A stretch of 64,000 nt of DNA from Stigmatella aurantiaca DW4/3-1. Lineage in GTDB: Bacteria > Myxococcota > Myxococcia > Myxococcales > Myxococcaceae. A program made the position numbers and the translations under genes. The notes below the pieces were generated by a model that made no database searches, was not told the origin of the DNA, and worked only from the letters and a program-made list of their open reading frames with translations. Shown here one piece after another: positions 17,022 through 27,719 of this stretch (its first letter is position 1; every line of letters begins with the position of its first letter). The stretch is from assembly GCF_000165485.1 (NCBI RefSeq), contig NC_014623.1, positions 5,474,893-5,538,892 on the forward strand, given 5' to 3'.

Positions 17022-18526
17022 TGTTCGCCCTGGCGCTGACCGCCCTCGTCGCGGCCACCCCCCTGTCCCCGGAGGCCCTGGAGCAGCAGGCATCCCTCCA
17101 CGTGGCGCGCGAGTTCGAGCGCGTGGGGCGCCGCCTGCCCGCGAAGGATCCCGCGCTGACCGAGGCCGCCCGGAGGCTGGCCCGGGAGGCCCTGGGCCCC
17201 CAGTTGCCCACCGGCGCGCCGGACCTGCACGCGCTCACGCTGGCCGTCAGCGACGCGGGCAGCGCCGACCCGAGCCCCCGCACGCTCGTCATTCGCGCCT
17301 GGGCCCACGCGCACGTCCTCGAGACCTTCCTGGCGCGCCAGGACTTCAGCGCGGAGCCCGCGACCCATTTCGGCGTGGGCGTGGCCACGGCCGGTGAGCG
17401 CGCCGCCCTCATCCTGCTGCTCACCGAGCGCAAGGCGGAGTTGCAGCGCTTCCCGCGCGCCTTCCCCCGCCCGGGGGTCTCCCAGATGTTGTGCGGGACG
17501 CTGATGCCGTCCCTGGACACGGCGGAGCTCTACGTCACCCTGCCCGATGGCAACGTGGAGCGCCTGGCCATGGCGCGGCAGCAAGGCCCGGCCTTCTGTG
17601 CCCAGCTCGCGTTTGCGCAGAACGGGGGCTACACCGTGGAGGTGCTGGGCCGTGGGGCCAAGGGGCCCGAGGTCGTTGCGCTCTTCCTGGTGGATGTGGG
17701 GGGACCCCAGCAGCGCGACAGCGCCGAGCCGGTGGAAGAGCCCACCACCCTGTCCGAGGCGCGGCAACTGCTCCTGGCGCGCATCAACCACCTGCGCCGG
17801 GCCCATCGCCTCAACCCGCTGACGCCCGACAGCGCCCTGGAAGGCGTGGCCCAGGCCTACAGCGAGCGCATGGCCCGGGAGGGGTTCTTCGCCCACGTGG
17901 CACCCGATGGCTCGGACCTGCGCTCGCGCGTGGACGCCGCGGGGCCCGCCTACCGCAGCTCCGGGGAGAACCTGGGCATGGCCCCCGGGCCCCTGGCTGC
18001 GCACTTCGGCATCGAGCACAGCCCGGGCCATCGCAAGAACCTGCTCGCGGCCTTGTTCACGCACGTGGGCATCGGGGTGGCTTTCCAGACGGTGGACGGC
18101 CGTCCCCAGGCCATCGTCACCGAGGTGTTCTCCAACGCGGTGCTCCCCACCACGGCCGACCCGCTCGGTGAGGCGTACAAGGCCATCGACGCCAAGCGCA
18201 AGGAGTCCAAGCTGCCACCCCTCGAACGCAACGAGGCGCTGGAGCGCATCGCCCTGGACCACGTGCGCCGGGCCCTTCAGCGGGACACGCCCAAGACCAC
18301 CCTGCCCGGCTCATCGCTGCACGAGCGCGTCTTCCAGGCCCTGCCGGACGTGGGCACCGCGGCAGCGGATTTCTACGTGGCGGAGGAGCCCACCGCCCTG
18401 TCCGAGTCCAAGAACCTCCTGGAGGCCCGCAACAGACAGGTGGGTGTGGGCCTCCTCCGCGGAGACTCGAAGACTTTTGGCAAAGACCGCTACTGGCTCG
18501 TGGTCATCTACACCGCACCCCGATGA
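17018..18526 (+). CDS. Exported CAP/SCP-domain protein with a second, degenerate CAP-like unit
   Basis: 502 aa from ATG 17018 (GGGAGG just upstream). A short N-terminal hydrophobic stretch (MFALALTALVAATPLS) suggests export. Residues about 245-370 form a CAP domain: ARINHLRRAHRLNPL, YSERMAREGFFAHVAPDG, SSGENLG and EHSPGHRKNLL, containing the usual His/Glu cavity residues. A second related stretch (about 385-500; EAYKAIDAKRKESKLPPLER, LERIALDHVRRAL) looks like a diverged copy lacking the HxN/GENL motifs. CAP proteins are secreted with varied roles. The N-terminal half is unrecognised. It is translationally coupled to the DciA-like gene. Confidence 0.88.
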   Translation: MMFALALTALVAATPLSPEALEQQASLHVAREFERVGRRLPAKDPALTEAARRLAREALGPQLPTGAPDLHALTLAVSDAGSADPSPRTLVIRAWAHAHVLETFLARQDFSAEPATHFGVGVATAGERAALILLLTERKAELQRFPRAFPRPGVSQMLCGTLMPSLDTAELYVTLPDGNVERLAMARQQGPAFCAQLAFAQNGGYTVEVLGRGAKGPEVVALFLVDVGGPQQRDSAEPVEEPTTLSEARQLLLARINHLRRAHRLNPLTPDSALEGVAQAYSERMAREGFFAHVAPDGSDLRSRVDAAGPAYRSSGENLGMAPGPLAAHFGIEHSPGHRKNLLAALFTHVGIGVAFQTVDGRPQAIVTEVFSNAVLPTTADPLGEAYKAIDAKRKESKLPPLERNEALERIALDHVRRALQRDTPKTTLPGSSLHERVFQALPDVGTAAADFYVAEEPTALSESKNLLEARNRQVGVGLLRGDSKTFGKDRYWLVVIYTAPR

Positions 18527-18565
18527 ACCTTGCCCCGGTGAGCCCTTCCACCGTGGGCCTGGCCG

Positions 18566-18799
18566 TCAAATGGGACGGCGCTGCGTGGCGTAAGCCTCGA
18601 TCCCCATCTGGGGCGGCGCCACGTTCTGGTAGAGCGGGCACTTCATACAAGAGAACGACTGCCAACCGCGACGCACCGCCTCATCGAGGCAGTTGTCGTA
18701 GTGATGACAGTTGAGGTTGCGATGCGATTCGACACCTGCTCGCTTCGGGCCAGCCTCAGGATTGATGGTCTGCGACAGATCGGACGGACACGGCTTCAT
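18566..18799 (-). CDS. Small Cys-rich protein (77 aa)
   Basis: ATG 18799 follows GGGAGG at a 9-nt spacing, good support for such a short gene. The protein has a compact Cys cluster in HRNLNCHHYDNCLDEAVRRG followed by SFSCMKCPLY, giving C-x5-C and C-x2-C that could bind zinc. Similar NCxHYDxCLD...W..FxCxxC proteins occur in other deltaproteobacteria by memory; none has a firm function. It runs against the CAP gene, ends 40 nt from its stop, and is the only gene on that strand locally. Confidence 0.7.
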   Translation of the reverse strand: MKPCPSDLSQTINPEAGPKRAGVESHRNLNCHHYDNCLDEAVRRGWQSFSCMKCPLYQNVAPPQMGIEAYATQRRPI

Positions 18800-19040
18800 G
18801 AACGGAGCCCTCCCAGGTCAGCGTTTTCCCCCCGTGCGCATCTGGACCAACGACACACAACTCCCCAAACCCGCCCCTTGCGCAAAGTGACGCAACGGGC
18901 CAGGACCTCTTGGGCGCGCCGCGATTTAGGACTTGTTGGGGCGGCTGTCAAACCACCCCCCCCGCAGGGCCCCCCGGGGAATGTCTTCCAGCGGGCTCCC
19001 GTTGGGAGGCCGCGGGGGTACGACCGGTGAGGCACATGTG

Positions 19041-21176
19041 ATGAAGTGGAGCAGTTTGGTGGCGGGGTTGGTCTCGAGCGTGGCACTGGCCCAGTCTCCG
19101 GAGACCTTGGAGGCCGCGCGGCTCCACAAGCCGGAGGCCCAGGTGCTCCTCCAGGCCGAGCTCAAGGCCTGTGAGGCCTCCGCGTGCCCTCAGGCCGGGC
19201 GCATGGCGCTGCTGGCGGCGACCCTGGCCCTCTCCGAGGGGCAAGCGGCCGAGGCCCGGCGGCTGCTGGAGGCCCACCCCGCGCCCCCGCTGCTGGAAGC
19301 CTTTCATGCTTATTACCGCGGACAGGCGTTGTTCTACTCGGGCGAGCCCGCCCAGGCGGCCCAGGCCTTCGCGCTGGCCGTGAAGAAGGCGCCTCCTTCC
19401 CTGGCTCCCCGTGCCAAGGCCCGCCTGGCAGAGGCCCTGCTGAAGGCGGGCAAGACGGCCCAGGCGGCCCCGGTGCTGGAGCTCGCCGCGACGCAGACAC
19501 CCTCCGCGGAGCTGCTCTACCAGCGCGCCCTGGTGCGCGGTGCCAAAGGGGCCTCCGAGGGGGCCCGCGCCGACCTGCGCGCGGTGGCCCTGCGCTACCC
19601 CACCCATCCCTATGCGGACGAGGCCCTCACGCAACTGGAGCTGCTCAACCCCCCCGCCTGGTTGACCCTCGATGAGCACATGCGCCGGGCCCGCACGCTG
19701 CTCGACAGCGGCCAGGCCTCGCGGGCGTTGGCGGAGCTGGAGAAGGCCACGGTCCACCGCCCCGCGGAGACCCCCTTGGAGCGCGCGCGGCTGGCGCTCG
19801 CCCGTGCCCAGGTGCTGTTCGCCCTGTCGCGCACGGAGGAGGCCGAGAAGGCGCTCGCCGAGGCCCGGAAGGGGCCTCCAGCGGCCGCCGCCGAAGCGGA
19901 GTTGCTGGTCGCGCGCCGGGCGCTGCGCGCCAACAAGAACGACCAGGCCCGGGAGCTGATGGCGGCCCTGGACCGTGCCTTTCCCCAGGAGGCCGCGGGC
20001 GAAGAGGGGGGCTTCTTCGCGGGGTGGTTGGATTTGCAGGCGGGACGCTTCGCGGAGGCGGTGAAGGCCTTTTCCCTCTACGAGCAGCGCTACCCGCGCT
20101 CCCGGCGGCGCGACGAGGGGCTGTGGTTTCGCGCCCTGGCCCTGCTGCGCCTGGAACGGTATGCCGAGGCGCGCGAGGCCCTGGGCCAGCTGGTCTCCGG
20201 CGCGCCCAAGAGCAACCTCGTGCCGCAGGCGCGCTACTGGATCGCCCGAAGCCAGGAGCTGGGCGGGGCCTCCGCGGCCCTCACCGTGCCCGCCTACGAG
20301 GCGGTCGTCACCACCGCGCCCGCCTCCTTCTATGCGCTGCTGGCCTCCGAGCGCCTGAGGGCCCTGGGCCGCGCGCTGCCCGCGGCCTTTCCCTCACCGC
20401 CCCGACCGCTCATCGTCCCCCGGCCCCCCGAGCTGGAACTCGCGGTGGCCCTCGGCGAGGCGGGGCTCTTCGCGGACGCGGCCGAGGAAGTGGAGTCGCG
20501 GGTGTCACGCATCCGCTCCGCGGAGCAGGCCCTGCCCTTCGCGCACGCGCTCTTGCAGATGGGCGAGTACGGCCATGCCCACGCCGTCGCCGCGCGGTAC
20601 CTGTGGGGACGGGCCTTCGGCGCCCGGTCTCCGGACGCCCTGGCCGCCTTCTATCCGCGCGCCTTCGCCTCGGCGGTGGAGGCAGCGGCCACCCGCCACG
20701 AGGTGGAGCCCTACCTGGTCTGGGCCATCATGCGCAGGGAGAGCACCTTCCGGCCGGATGTGGCCAGCGCCGCGGATGCGCGGGGGTTGATGCAGCTCAT
20801 CCCCCCCACAGGCATCGCCATCGCCGAGCGGCTGGCCGAGCCTCCGCCCAACCCGGCGGACCTCTTCGCGCCCGATCTCAACATCCGTTACGGCGCCTGG
20901 TACCTCTCCCAGCTCATGAAGCGCTTCGCGCACCCGGTGCTCGCCGCGGCGGCCTACAACGCGGGCCCCAAGGCGGCGCTCAAGTGGGCCCAGGAGAAGG
21001 GCACGCTGCCCCTGGATCTCTTCATCGAGGAGATCCCCTTCCGCGAGACCCGCGGCTACGTGAAGCAGGTGGTGGCGGACCTGTACCTGTACCGCTCCTT
21101 CTACGGCCAGGGCGCGCCGCTGCCCCCGCTGGCCATGACGGTGCCCGCCCCCGCGGTGGAGGGCGTCGGCTTCTGA
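19041..21176 (+). CDS. Soluble lytic murein transglycosylase (Slt70-like)
   Basis: 711 aa from ATG 19041, giving the signal peptide MKWSSLVAGLVSSVALAQ. Residues about 25-480 are helical TPR-like repeats forming the Slt superhelix (EALLKAGKTAQAAPVLELAA and similar). The C-terminal SLT domain (about 540-680) has the catalytic Glu in IMRRESTFRPD (near 567), ARGLMQLIPPTG and AAAYNAGP, all diagnostic of family 1 lytic transglycosylases. It cleaves peptidoglycan with 1,6-anhydro product, in the periplasm. Upstream, 18800-19040 holds no other gene. The stop is 12 nt from the convergent cmk gene. Confidence 0.93.
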   Translation: MKWSSLVAGLVSSVALAQSPETLEAARLHKPEAQVLLQAELKACEASACPQAGRMALLAATLALSEGQAAEARRLLEAHPAPPLLEAFHAYYRGQALFYSGEPAQAAQAFALAVKKAPPSLAPRAKARLAEALLKAGKTAQAAPVLELAATQTPSAELLYQRALVRGAKGASEGARADLRAVALRYPTHPYADEALTQLELLNPPAWLTLDEHMRRARTLLDSGQASRALAELEKATVHRPAETPLERARLALARAQVLFALSRTEEAEKALAEARKGPPAAAAEAELLVARRALRANKNDQARELMAALDRAFPQEAAGEEGGFFAGWLDLQAGRFAEAVKAFSLYEQRYPRSRRRDEGLWFRALALLRLERYAEAREALGQLVSGAPKSNLVPQARYWIARSQELGGASAALTVPAYEAVVTTAPASFYALLASERLRALGRALPAAFPSPPRPLIVPRPPELELAVALGEAGLFADAAEEVESRVSRIRSAEQALPFAHALLQMGEYGHAHAVAARYLWGRAFGARSPDALAAFYPRAFASAVEAAATRHEVEPYLVWAIMRRESTFRPDVASAADARGLMQLIPPTGIAIAERLAEPPPNPADLFAPDLNIRYGAWYLSQLMKRFAHPVLAAAAYNAGPKAALKWAQEKGTLPLDLFIEEIPFRETRGYVKQVVADLYLYRSFYGQGAPLPPLAMTVPAPAVEGVGF

Positions 21177-21188
21177 GCAGAGCCTGGC

Positions 21189-21881
21189 TCAGCCGCGCTG
21201 GGCCAGCCGCCGCTGGATCTCATGCTCCAGCTGGTGCACCACCTCGGACAGGGGCAGGACGCTGGAGTCCACGCGCACGGCGTCCTCGGCGGCCTTGAGC
21301 GGCGCCACGGCCCGGGTCGAGTCGTCCCGGTCCCGCTGGGTCTGGTCCGCGAGCACCTCGTCCAGGCTGCGCTCGACGCCCTTCTGGAACAGCTCCTCGT
21401 AGCGGCGCCGGGCGCGGATCTCGGATGAGGCTTCCAGGAAGAACTTGGCGTCCGCGTCCGGGAACACCACGGTGCCAATGTCCCGGCCCTCCAGGATGGC
21501 CCCCTTCTCGGCCTCCAGCGCCAACCGGCGCTGGAGCGCGAGCAGCCCGGTGCGCACCACCGGGCGGCTGGAGACCTGAGAGGCGCGCATGGAGATCTCC
21601 GGCGCGCGGATCTCCGAGGAGACGTTCTGGCCATCCAGGAAGACGTGATTCTCCTCGCCCACCACCTGGAAGTGGATGTGGATGCGCCCCAGCAGCGCGT
21701 CCAGCTGGGCGTCGTCATCGAAGGCAATGCCCTCACGCTGGGCCATCAGCGCCACGCAGCGGTAGATGGCCCCCGTGTCCACCAGCGCGAAGCCGAGCCT
21801 GCGGGCCAGCAGCTTGGAGACCGTGGACTTGCCGGCGCCCGCCGGGCCGTCGATGGCGACAATGAAGGGCCGAGAGCTCAC
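21189..21881 (-). CDS. cmk: Cytidylate kinase
   Basis: 230 aa, normal length for the family. P-loop IDGPAGAGKSTVSKLLARRL (residues about 10-29), VDTGAIYRCVAL, and the NMP-binding region DGQNVSSEIRAPEISMRAS with LEGRDIGTVVFPDAD are all characteristic of Cmk, which phosphorylates CMP/dCMP. It lies 15 nt downstream of accA in the same direction and is probably co-transcribed with it. The gene is essential in many bacteria. Confidence 0.96.
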   Translation of the reverse strand: MSSRPFIVAIDGPAGAGKSTVSKLLARRLGFALVDTGAIYRCVALMAQREGIAFDDDAQLDALLGRIHIHFQVVGEENHVFLDGQNVSSEIRAPEISMRASQVSSRPVVRTGLLALQRRLALEAEKGAILEGRDIGTVVFPDADAKFFLEASSEIRARRRYEELFQKGVERSLDEVLADQTQRDRDDSTRAVAPLKAAEDAVRVDSSVLPLSEVVHQLEHEIQRRLAQRG

Positions 21882-21896
21882 GCGCGCGGGCCCTCT

Positions 21897-22865
21897 CTAA
21901 TGACCGGAGAAGACGCCGAGGGCGCGAAACTTGTCGTACCGGTCCTTCACCAGTTCCTCCGGCGACAGCTCCGACAGCTCCGACAGGTGCTTGCGCAGCA
22001 CCTTGCCCAGCCCCTCGGCCGCCTTGACCGGATCGCGGTGCGCGCCGCCCGCGGGCTCGGCGATCACCTCGTCGATGATCTTCATGCCCAGCAAGTCCTT
22101 GGCGGTGAGCTTCAGGGCATCGGCGGCCTTGCTCGCCTGGGCGGAGTCCCGGAAGAGGATGGAGGCACAGCCCTCGGGGGTGATGACCGAGTAGACGCTG
22201 TTCTGCATCATCAACACGCGGTTGCCCACGCCGATGGCCAGCGCCCCCCCCGAGCCGCCCTCGCCGATGACGGTGGAGAGGATGGGGACCTTGAGCCGGC
22301 TCATCACCTCCAGGTTGACGGCGATGGCCTCCGCCTGGCCGCGCTCCTCGGCGCCCATGCCCGGGTAGGCCCCCGGCGTGTCCACGAAGGTGAGGATGGG
22401 CTTCTCCAGCCGCTCGGCCAGCTCCATCAACCGCAGCGCCTTGCGGTAGCCTTCCGGGCGCGGCATGCCGAAGTTGCGCGCCATGTTCTCCTTGGTGCTG
22501 CGCCCCTTCTGATGGCCAATCAACATCACGGGCTTGCCGTCCAGCCGCGCGAAGCCTCCGACGATGGACGAGTCCTCGCCAAAGCGGCGGTCCCCACACA
22601 GCTCGAAGAAGTCGGTGAAGAGGTACTGCACGTAGTCCAGGAAGTAGGGCCGCGCGCTGTGGCGGGACAGCTGCACCACTTGCCAGCGGGACAAATCACT
22701 GAAGATCTCTGTCTGGAGCTTCTTGGCCTTCTTCTCCAGGCGCGAAATCTCCGAGGAGAAATCCACCGAGCCGCTCTCGGAGAGCACCTTGAGCTCCTCG
22801 ATTTTCTTTTCCAGCTCAATCAGGGGGCGTTCGAAGTCGAGCGCGTAACCAGTACCGGTCGCCAT
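21897..22865 (-). CDS. accA: Acetyl-CoA carboxylase carboxyltransferase subunit alpha
   Basis: 322 aa, as in E. coli AccA (319). Diagnostic stretches are FERPLIELEKKIEELK, DRRFGEDSSIVGGFARLDG, GHQKGRSTKENMARNFGMP, FVDTPGAYPGMGAEERGQAE, IGEGGSGGALAIGVGNRVLM and YSVITPEGCASILFRD. The product transfers CO2 from carboxybiotin to acetyl-CoA with AccD, the first step of fatty-acid synthesis. No accD is nearby. A 110-nt intergenic region separates it from a divergent TPR gene. Confidence 0.97.
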   Translation of the reverse strand: MATGTGYALDFERPLIELEKKIEELKVLSESGSVDFSSEISRLEKKAKKLQTEIFSDLSRWQVVQLSRHSARPYFLDYVQYLFTDFFELCGDRRFGEDSSIVGGFARLDGKPVMLIGHQKGRSTKENMARNFGMPRPEGYRKALRLMELAERLEKPILTFVDTPGAYPGMGAEERGQAEAIAVNLEVMSRLKVPILSTVIGEGGSGGALAIGVGNRVLMMQNSVYSVITPEGCASILFRDSAQASKAADALKLTAKDLLGMKIIDEVIAEPAGGAHRDPVKAAEGLGKVLRKHLSELSELSPEELVKDRYDKFRALGVFSGH

Positions 22866-22975
22866 GGCGCCGACCTAGCACCTGCCCCCAGGAACTTTCA
22901 ACGCGCAAGCCGCTTCGCGCCCGGCGTTACGCGCTGCGTAGTAAATGTGCCAGGGGTTCCCCCGTCCGGAGAGAG

Positions 22976-23674
22976 ATGATGCGCCGATGGTCCTTGCTGC
23001 TCGTACTTCTGGTTGCCTCCCCGGTCCTCGGCCAGCCTGCCAAGGCCCGGGGGCTCAACACCGAGGGCTTCCGCCTGTACCAGGAGGGCCGGTACGCCGA
23101 GGCCCTGGAACGGTTCCGGGCCGCCACCCAGGCCAACCCCCGCTATGCCCTGGCCCACTACAACGTGGCCGCCACGCTCGGGGTGCTGCGCAAGCAGAAG
23201 AAGGTCTGCGAGTACGAGGCCTACCCAGCCACCATCCTCGAGCACCTGCGCCTCGCCGTCGAGTTGGACCCCAAACGCCTGAAGCGTGCCCAGGAGGATG
23301 CGGATCTGGATCCCATCCGCCCCACCGTGGGGTGGCAGAAGCTGCTGGGGCGCTCCCCCACGCGCCCCGAGGACGTGCCCCTCATCCTCCAGGCCGTGGA
23401 CTGGTATGGCCCGGGCGTGGGCGTCTACGGAACGCTCGTGCGCCTGGACTTCCAGGAGCAAGGGAAGTTGGTGTTGAAAAGAAAGAAAGTCTCGGACGAG
23501 GGGCTGACCGAGGAGAAGCCCCTCGCCGGCACCTACACGGTGAAGGGGAACACGGTGGAGGTGACGTTGCCAGGGCATGACAAGCCCCTCACCGGTTCGC
23601 TCACGCCCACGGGACTCCTGACGCTCCAGGAGCTGGGCCCCCTGTCCGATGCTCCTTCCGAGTGCGAGGCCTAG
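22976..23674 (+). CDS. Exported TPR protein
   Basis: 232 aa with a signal peptide (LLLVLLVASPVLG, cleavage near QP). ATG 22976 and ATG 22979 are adjacent; GGAGAGAG precedes them. Residues about 25-110 form TPR repeats (NTEGFRLYQEGRYAEALERF, PRYALAHYNVAATLGVL). The rest is a small beta domain (GVYGTLVRLDFQEQGKLVL, GTYTVKGNTVEVTLPG) of a type seen in lipocalin-like or META-like stress proteins; this likeness is weak. Probably periplasmic. Its stop overlaps by 4 nt the stop of the opposing 73-aa gene. Confidence 0.8.
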   Translation: MMRRWSLLLVLLVASPVLGQPAKARGLNTEGFRLYQEGRYAEALERFRAATQANPRYALAHYNVAATLGVLRKQKKVCEYEAYPATILEHLRLAVELDPKRLKRAQEDADLDPIRPTVGWQKLLGRSPTRPEDVPLILQAVDWYGPGVGVYGTLVRLDFQEQGKLVLKRKKVSDEGLTEEKPLAGTYTVKGNTVEVTLPGHDKPLTGSLTPTGLLTLQELGPLSDAPSECEA

Positions 23675-23892
23675 GGTTCTTCGACGGAGGCGCTCTCCGC
23701 TTCGCGGGTACAGGAATCCTCCGCCCCCTCCTGCTGGCCCGTCCACGTGGTGTGGCCTCCCGCGAAACCCTCCAGGGGCCGCGGGCCCTGCCGTGCGTCC
23801 ACGTCCTGATCCTTGAGTTCCTGTTCCCTGAGCCGTTGCCGCTCCTGCTCCCGCTCCCGCTGGTGCAACTTCTCGATGGGATCCATCGCCAT
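23671..23892 (-). CDS. Small hydrophilic protein (73 aa)
   Basis: ATG 23892 has GGGAGG 7 nt upstream, which decides this start over ATG 23931. The protein is very charged (MDPIEKLHQREREQERQRLR and on), then Gly/Thr and Glu-rich, without hydrophobic core residues, so it is likely disordered or a short coiled coil. I do not recognise a family. It is convergent with the TPR gene, with overlapping stop codons. The ribosome site and position support a real gene, but composition alone would not. Confidence 0.55.
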   Translation of the reverse strand: MAMDPIEKLHQREREQERQRLREQELKDQDVDARQGPRPLEGFAGGHTTWTGQQEGAEDSCTREAESASVEEP

Positions 23893-23990
23893 CTGGCACC
23901 TCCCTCCAGAAGAAGGTGCAGACGGTTTCACCGAGCGTCAGCAGATGACCGGGGCTTGCCTGCCAGGCGGCAGGGCGGACATCCCGTGGA

Positions 23991-25946
23991 TCAAGCGGCC
24001 TTGATCTTCACGGGCGCCGACAGGGCATACCAGGCGGTGCGGAAGGCCTTCAGCTCCCGGAGGCCCGCGGGGTGGCGGCCCAGGGCGGGCGCCATGGTGA
24101 CGGGCAGGCCGATCTTCTTCTCGATGGCCTTGGCGGCGTTCAGCTCCAACTTGCGGCGGTTCTCGCACTTGGGGCAGGTGGACTTGGGGCCCACGCGGTT
24201 GACGAGCACCCGCTCCACCTGAAGCTTCTTCTCCTTGAGGTACTCCACCAACCGCTCGGTGCGCGAGGCCGCGAGATCCTCACCCCGGGTGACGACCACG
24301 AAGCGGGACTCGTTGGGCGAGGCCAGCGCCTCCTCGAAGCGCTTCACGTGCTTGAGCAGCGCGGCCACATCGTCGGCCAGCTCTCCCAACCCCTTCGCGC
24401 GGTACTTGGACAGCACGCCGTGCAGCGCGCTCAGCCAGGCCTTCGCCGTATCGGCCAGCTCCACCACGCGCATGGCGGTGACCATGGGCGCCGGGTCCAC
24501 GACGATGCGCTTGAAGCGCTCCTGCACCAGCGCGTCCGTGAGGCAGCTCAGCGCCGCCAGCTCGTCGATGCCCGGGGGCGCGCACTCCAGCAGGTTGCGC
24601 AGCGCGGCCAGATCCGGCGGCACGTCATTGCCCGACTTGGGCGCCCCCTCGAAGGCCTTCTCCGCCTTCTCCTTGAGGCGCTTGCGCAGGGCATTGAACC
24701 AGCCGGCCACGTCCAGCTCGCGGGCGTAGAGGCCCTTGGTGCCCTTGACCTGCGTCTCGGTGTCCGTGAGTCGGCTCTGGAGCACGTCGGAGAGCGAGTG
24801 CGCCGGATCCGTGGAGATGAGGAGCACGGGCCCCTCTTTCTCGGTCAGCGTCACCGCGGCGGCGGCGGCGCAGGAGCTCTTGCCCACCCCGCCCTGCCCG
24901 ACGAAGAAGATGAGGCGCGTGGGCGGCAGCGGCGGCGCGGCGATGGGCGGCATGGACGGGGCGCGCACCAGCGCGGGCGGCCCCTCGGCCGCGGAGAACT
25001 CCAGCGGCTTGGTCTCCTTGCCGCCCGTCCACTCCTTGGAGAACTCCTTGAGCCCATCCAGCCCCCGGGGGGCCAGCTCGCGCTTGGCCACCAGGTGCAC
25101 CGGGACGTTCTTGTCCAACGCCTGGAACTTGCGCACGTGGGGGGCCTGCAAGCCTCGGCGGCCGTGACACGCCGGACATCCGTCCTTGGCCTCCACCTGG
25201 TTGACGAGGATCTCCGTCACCGGAATGCCCCGCTCGCGCAGCTGCGCGAACAGCATGCGCGTCTGTGCCTCGGGCACCGGCTCGGCCAGCGCCACGAGGT
25301 GGAAGGCGCTCCGGGTGCCATCCTTGAGCAGCGCCAGCAGCCGCTCCGCGCGGGCGCCCGTCTCCTCGAGGAAGCCTGCCTCCACCACCGGCTCCTTCTT
25401 GCTCTTGGAGCCCGAGGCGGGCTTCTCCGCGCCGGTCTTCACGATGCCCAGGAACTTGCGCAGCCCCTGCGGCAAATCGAACAGGCGCAGCGTGTGGCTG
25501 GTGGGCGAGGCATCCACGACGATGCGGTCGAACTCCTTGTCCTCCAGGAGCGTTTGAAGGTGAAAGAGCCCTACCAGCTCCTCCAGCCCAGGCACCGCCT
25601 GGGCGAAGATCTTCCCAAGGTCCTCCTCGGACAGGTGGGTGCCCTTGCCCGCCGCCTTCTCCAGCGCGGGGATGTACTTGGCGGCAAACGGCTTGAGCAG
25701 CGCCGCGGGCTCCAGTTCCGCCGCGTACAGCCCGCCCTCGCCCTTGCCCGGCACCAGCTTGGTGGGCTTGGCGGGCAGCTTCTTCTTCACCAGATCGGAG
25801 AGCGAGCGCGTGGCGTCCAGAGAGACCAGCAGCACCTTCTCCTTGGGCGCATCCTCCGAGAGCATCAACGCATAGGATGCCGCGAGCGTGGTTTTTCCAA
25901 CCCCGCCCTTACCGCCGAAGAAGTGGAGAACTCGCGCATCACTCAT
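23991..25946 (-). CDS. Tandem ArsA/Get3-type ATPase
   Basis: 651 aa with two ArsA-like domains. The first P-loop is FFGGKGGVGKTTLAASYA (residues 9-26), the second FFVGQGGVGKSSCAAAAA (near 350). Switch motifs are LDATRSLSDLV and STDPAHSLSDVL, where the second is canonical and the first has Ala-Thr for Pro-Ala. Each half ends in a CxxC (CPACHGRRG near 259; CPKCENRRK near 589), in the position of the Get3 zinc motif. By family, roles are arsenite export or tail-anchored protein targeting. No arsB/arsC is near, so a Get3-like or cell-envelope targeting role is possible. In myxobacteria related ATPases occur as pairs; here they are fused. Confidence 0.9.
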   Translation of the reverse strand: MSDARVLHFFGGKGGVGKTTLAASYALMLSEDAPKEKVLLVSLDATRSLSDLVKKKLPAKPTKLVPGKGEGGLYAAELEPAALLKPFAAKYIPALEKAAGKGTHLSEEDLGKIFAQAVPGLEELVGLFHLQTLLEDKEFDRIVVDASPTSHTLRLFDLPQGLRKFLGIVKTGAEKPASGSKSKKEPVVEAGFLEETGARAERLLALLKDGTRSAFHLVALAEPVPEAQTRMLFAQLRERGIPVTEILVNQVEAKDGCPACHGRRGLQAPHVRKFQALDKNVPVHLVAKRELAPRGLDGLKEFSKEWTGGKETKPLEFSAAEGPPALVRAPSMPPIAAPPLPPTRLIFFVGQGGVGKSSCAAAAAVTLTEKEGPVLLISTDPAHSLSDVLQSRLTDTETQVKGTKGLYARELDVAGWFNALRKRLKEKAEKAFEGAPKSGNDVPPDLAALRNLLECAPPGIDELAALSCLTDALVQERFKRIVVDPAPMVTAMRVVELADTAKAWLSALHGVLSKYRAKGLGELADDVAALLKHVKRFEEALASPNESRFVVVTRGEDLAASRTERLVEYLKEKKLQVERVLVNRVGPKSTCPKCENRRKLELNAAKAIEKKIGLPVTMAPALGRHPAGLRELKAFRTAWYALSAPVKIKAA

Positions 25947-26183
25947 TGCGTCGTGGCCTTCCTTGACGCGCCCCCTCGTCGGTCCTTCGGATCCGTTTAC
26001 TCGTAGACAGCCGCGAAGAAGGCGGAGAAGTCCCCGGTCAGGTGCTGACCCGTACGGGAACCTCGTATGTGGGAGAGCTTAAGGATCCCCCGTCCAGAGG
26101 GTAAAAGTCAAGAAGTGACGCGGGGTTTGCTGGCCGGGTGCCCCCCTGGAAGCCCTCCGTTGGAGGGGCCCAAGGGCGCGAAA

Positions 26184-26207
26184 TCCGGGCTGGAATTCCA
26201 ACCCGGA
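26184..26207 (-). terminator. Terminator of the NtrC-type regulator gene
   Basis: TCCGGG-C-TGGAA and TTCCA-A-CCCGGA form 12-nt arms; on the minus-strand RNA the odd position is a U-G pair, so the stem is fully paired. It starts 3 nt after the stop codon and is followed by TTT. The rest of 25947-26183 shows no gene and holds the leader of the ArsA gene. Confidence 0.7.
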
Positions 26208-26210
26208 GGG

Positions 26211-27647
<1,437 letters not shown>

Positions 27648-27719
27648 GTGAAAACCTCCCTACTGCTCTGTGAGTCACGAAGAGAAAGAAAAACGTCAGG
27701 ACGCGGCCAAGCCTTCCGC

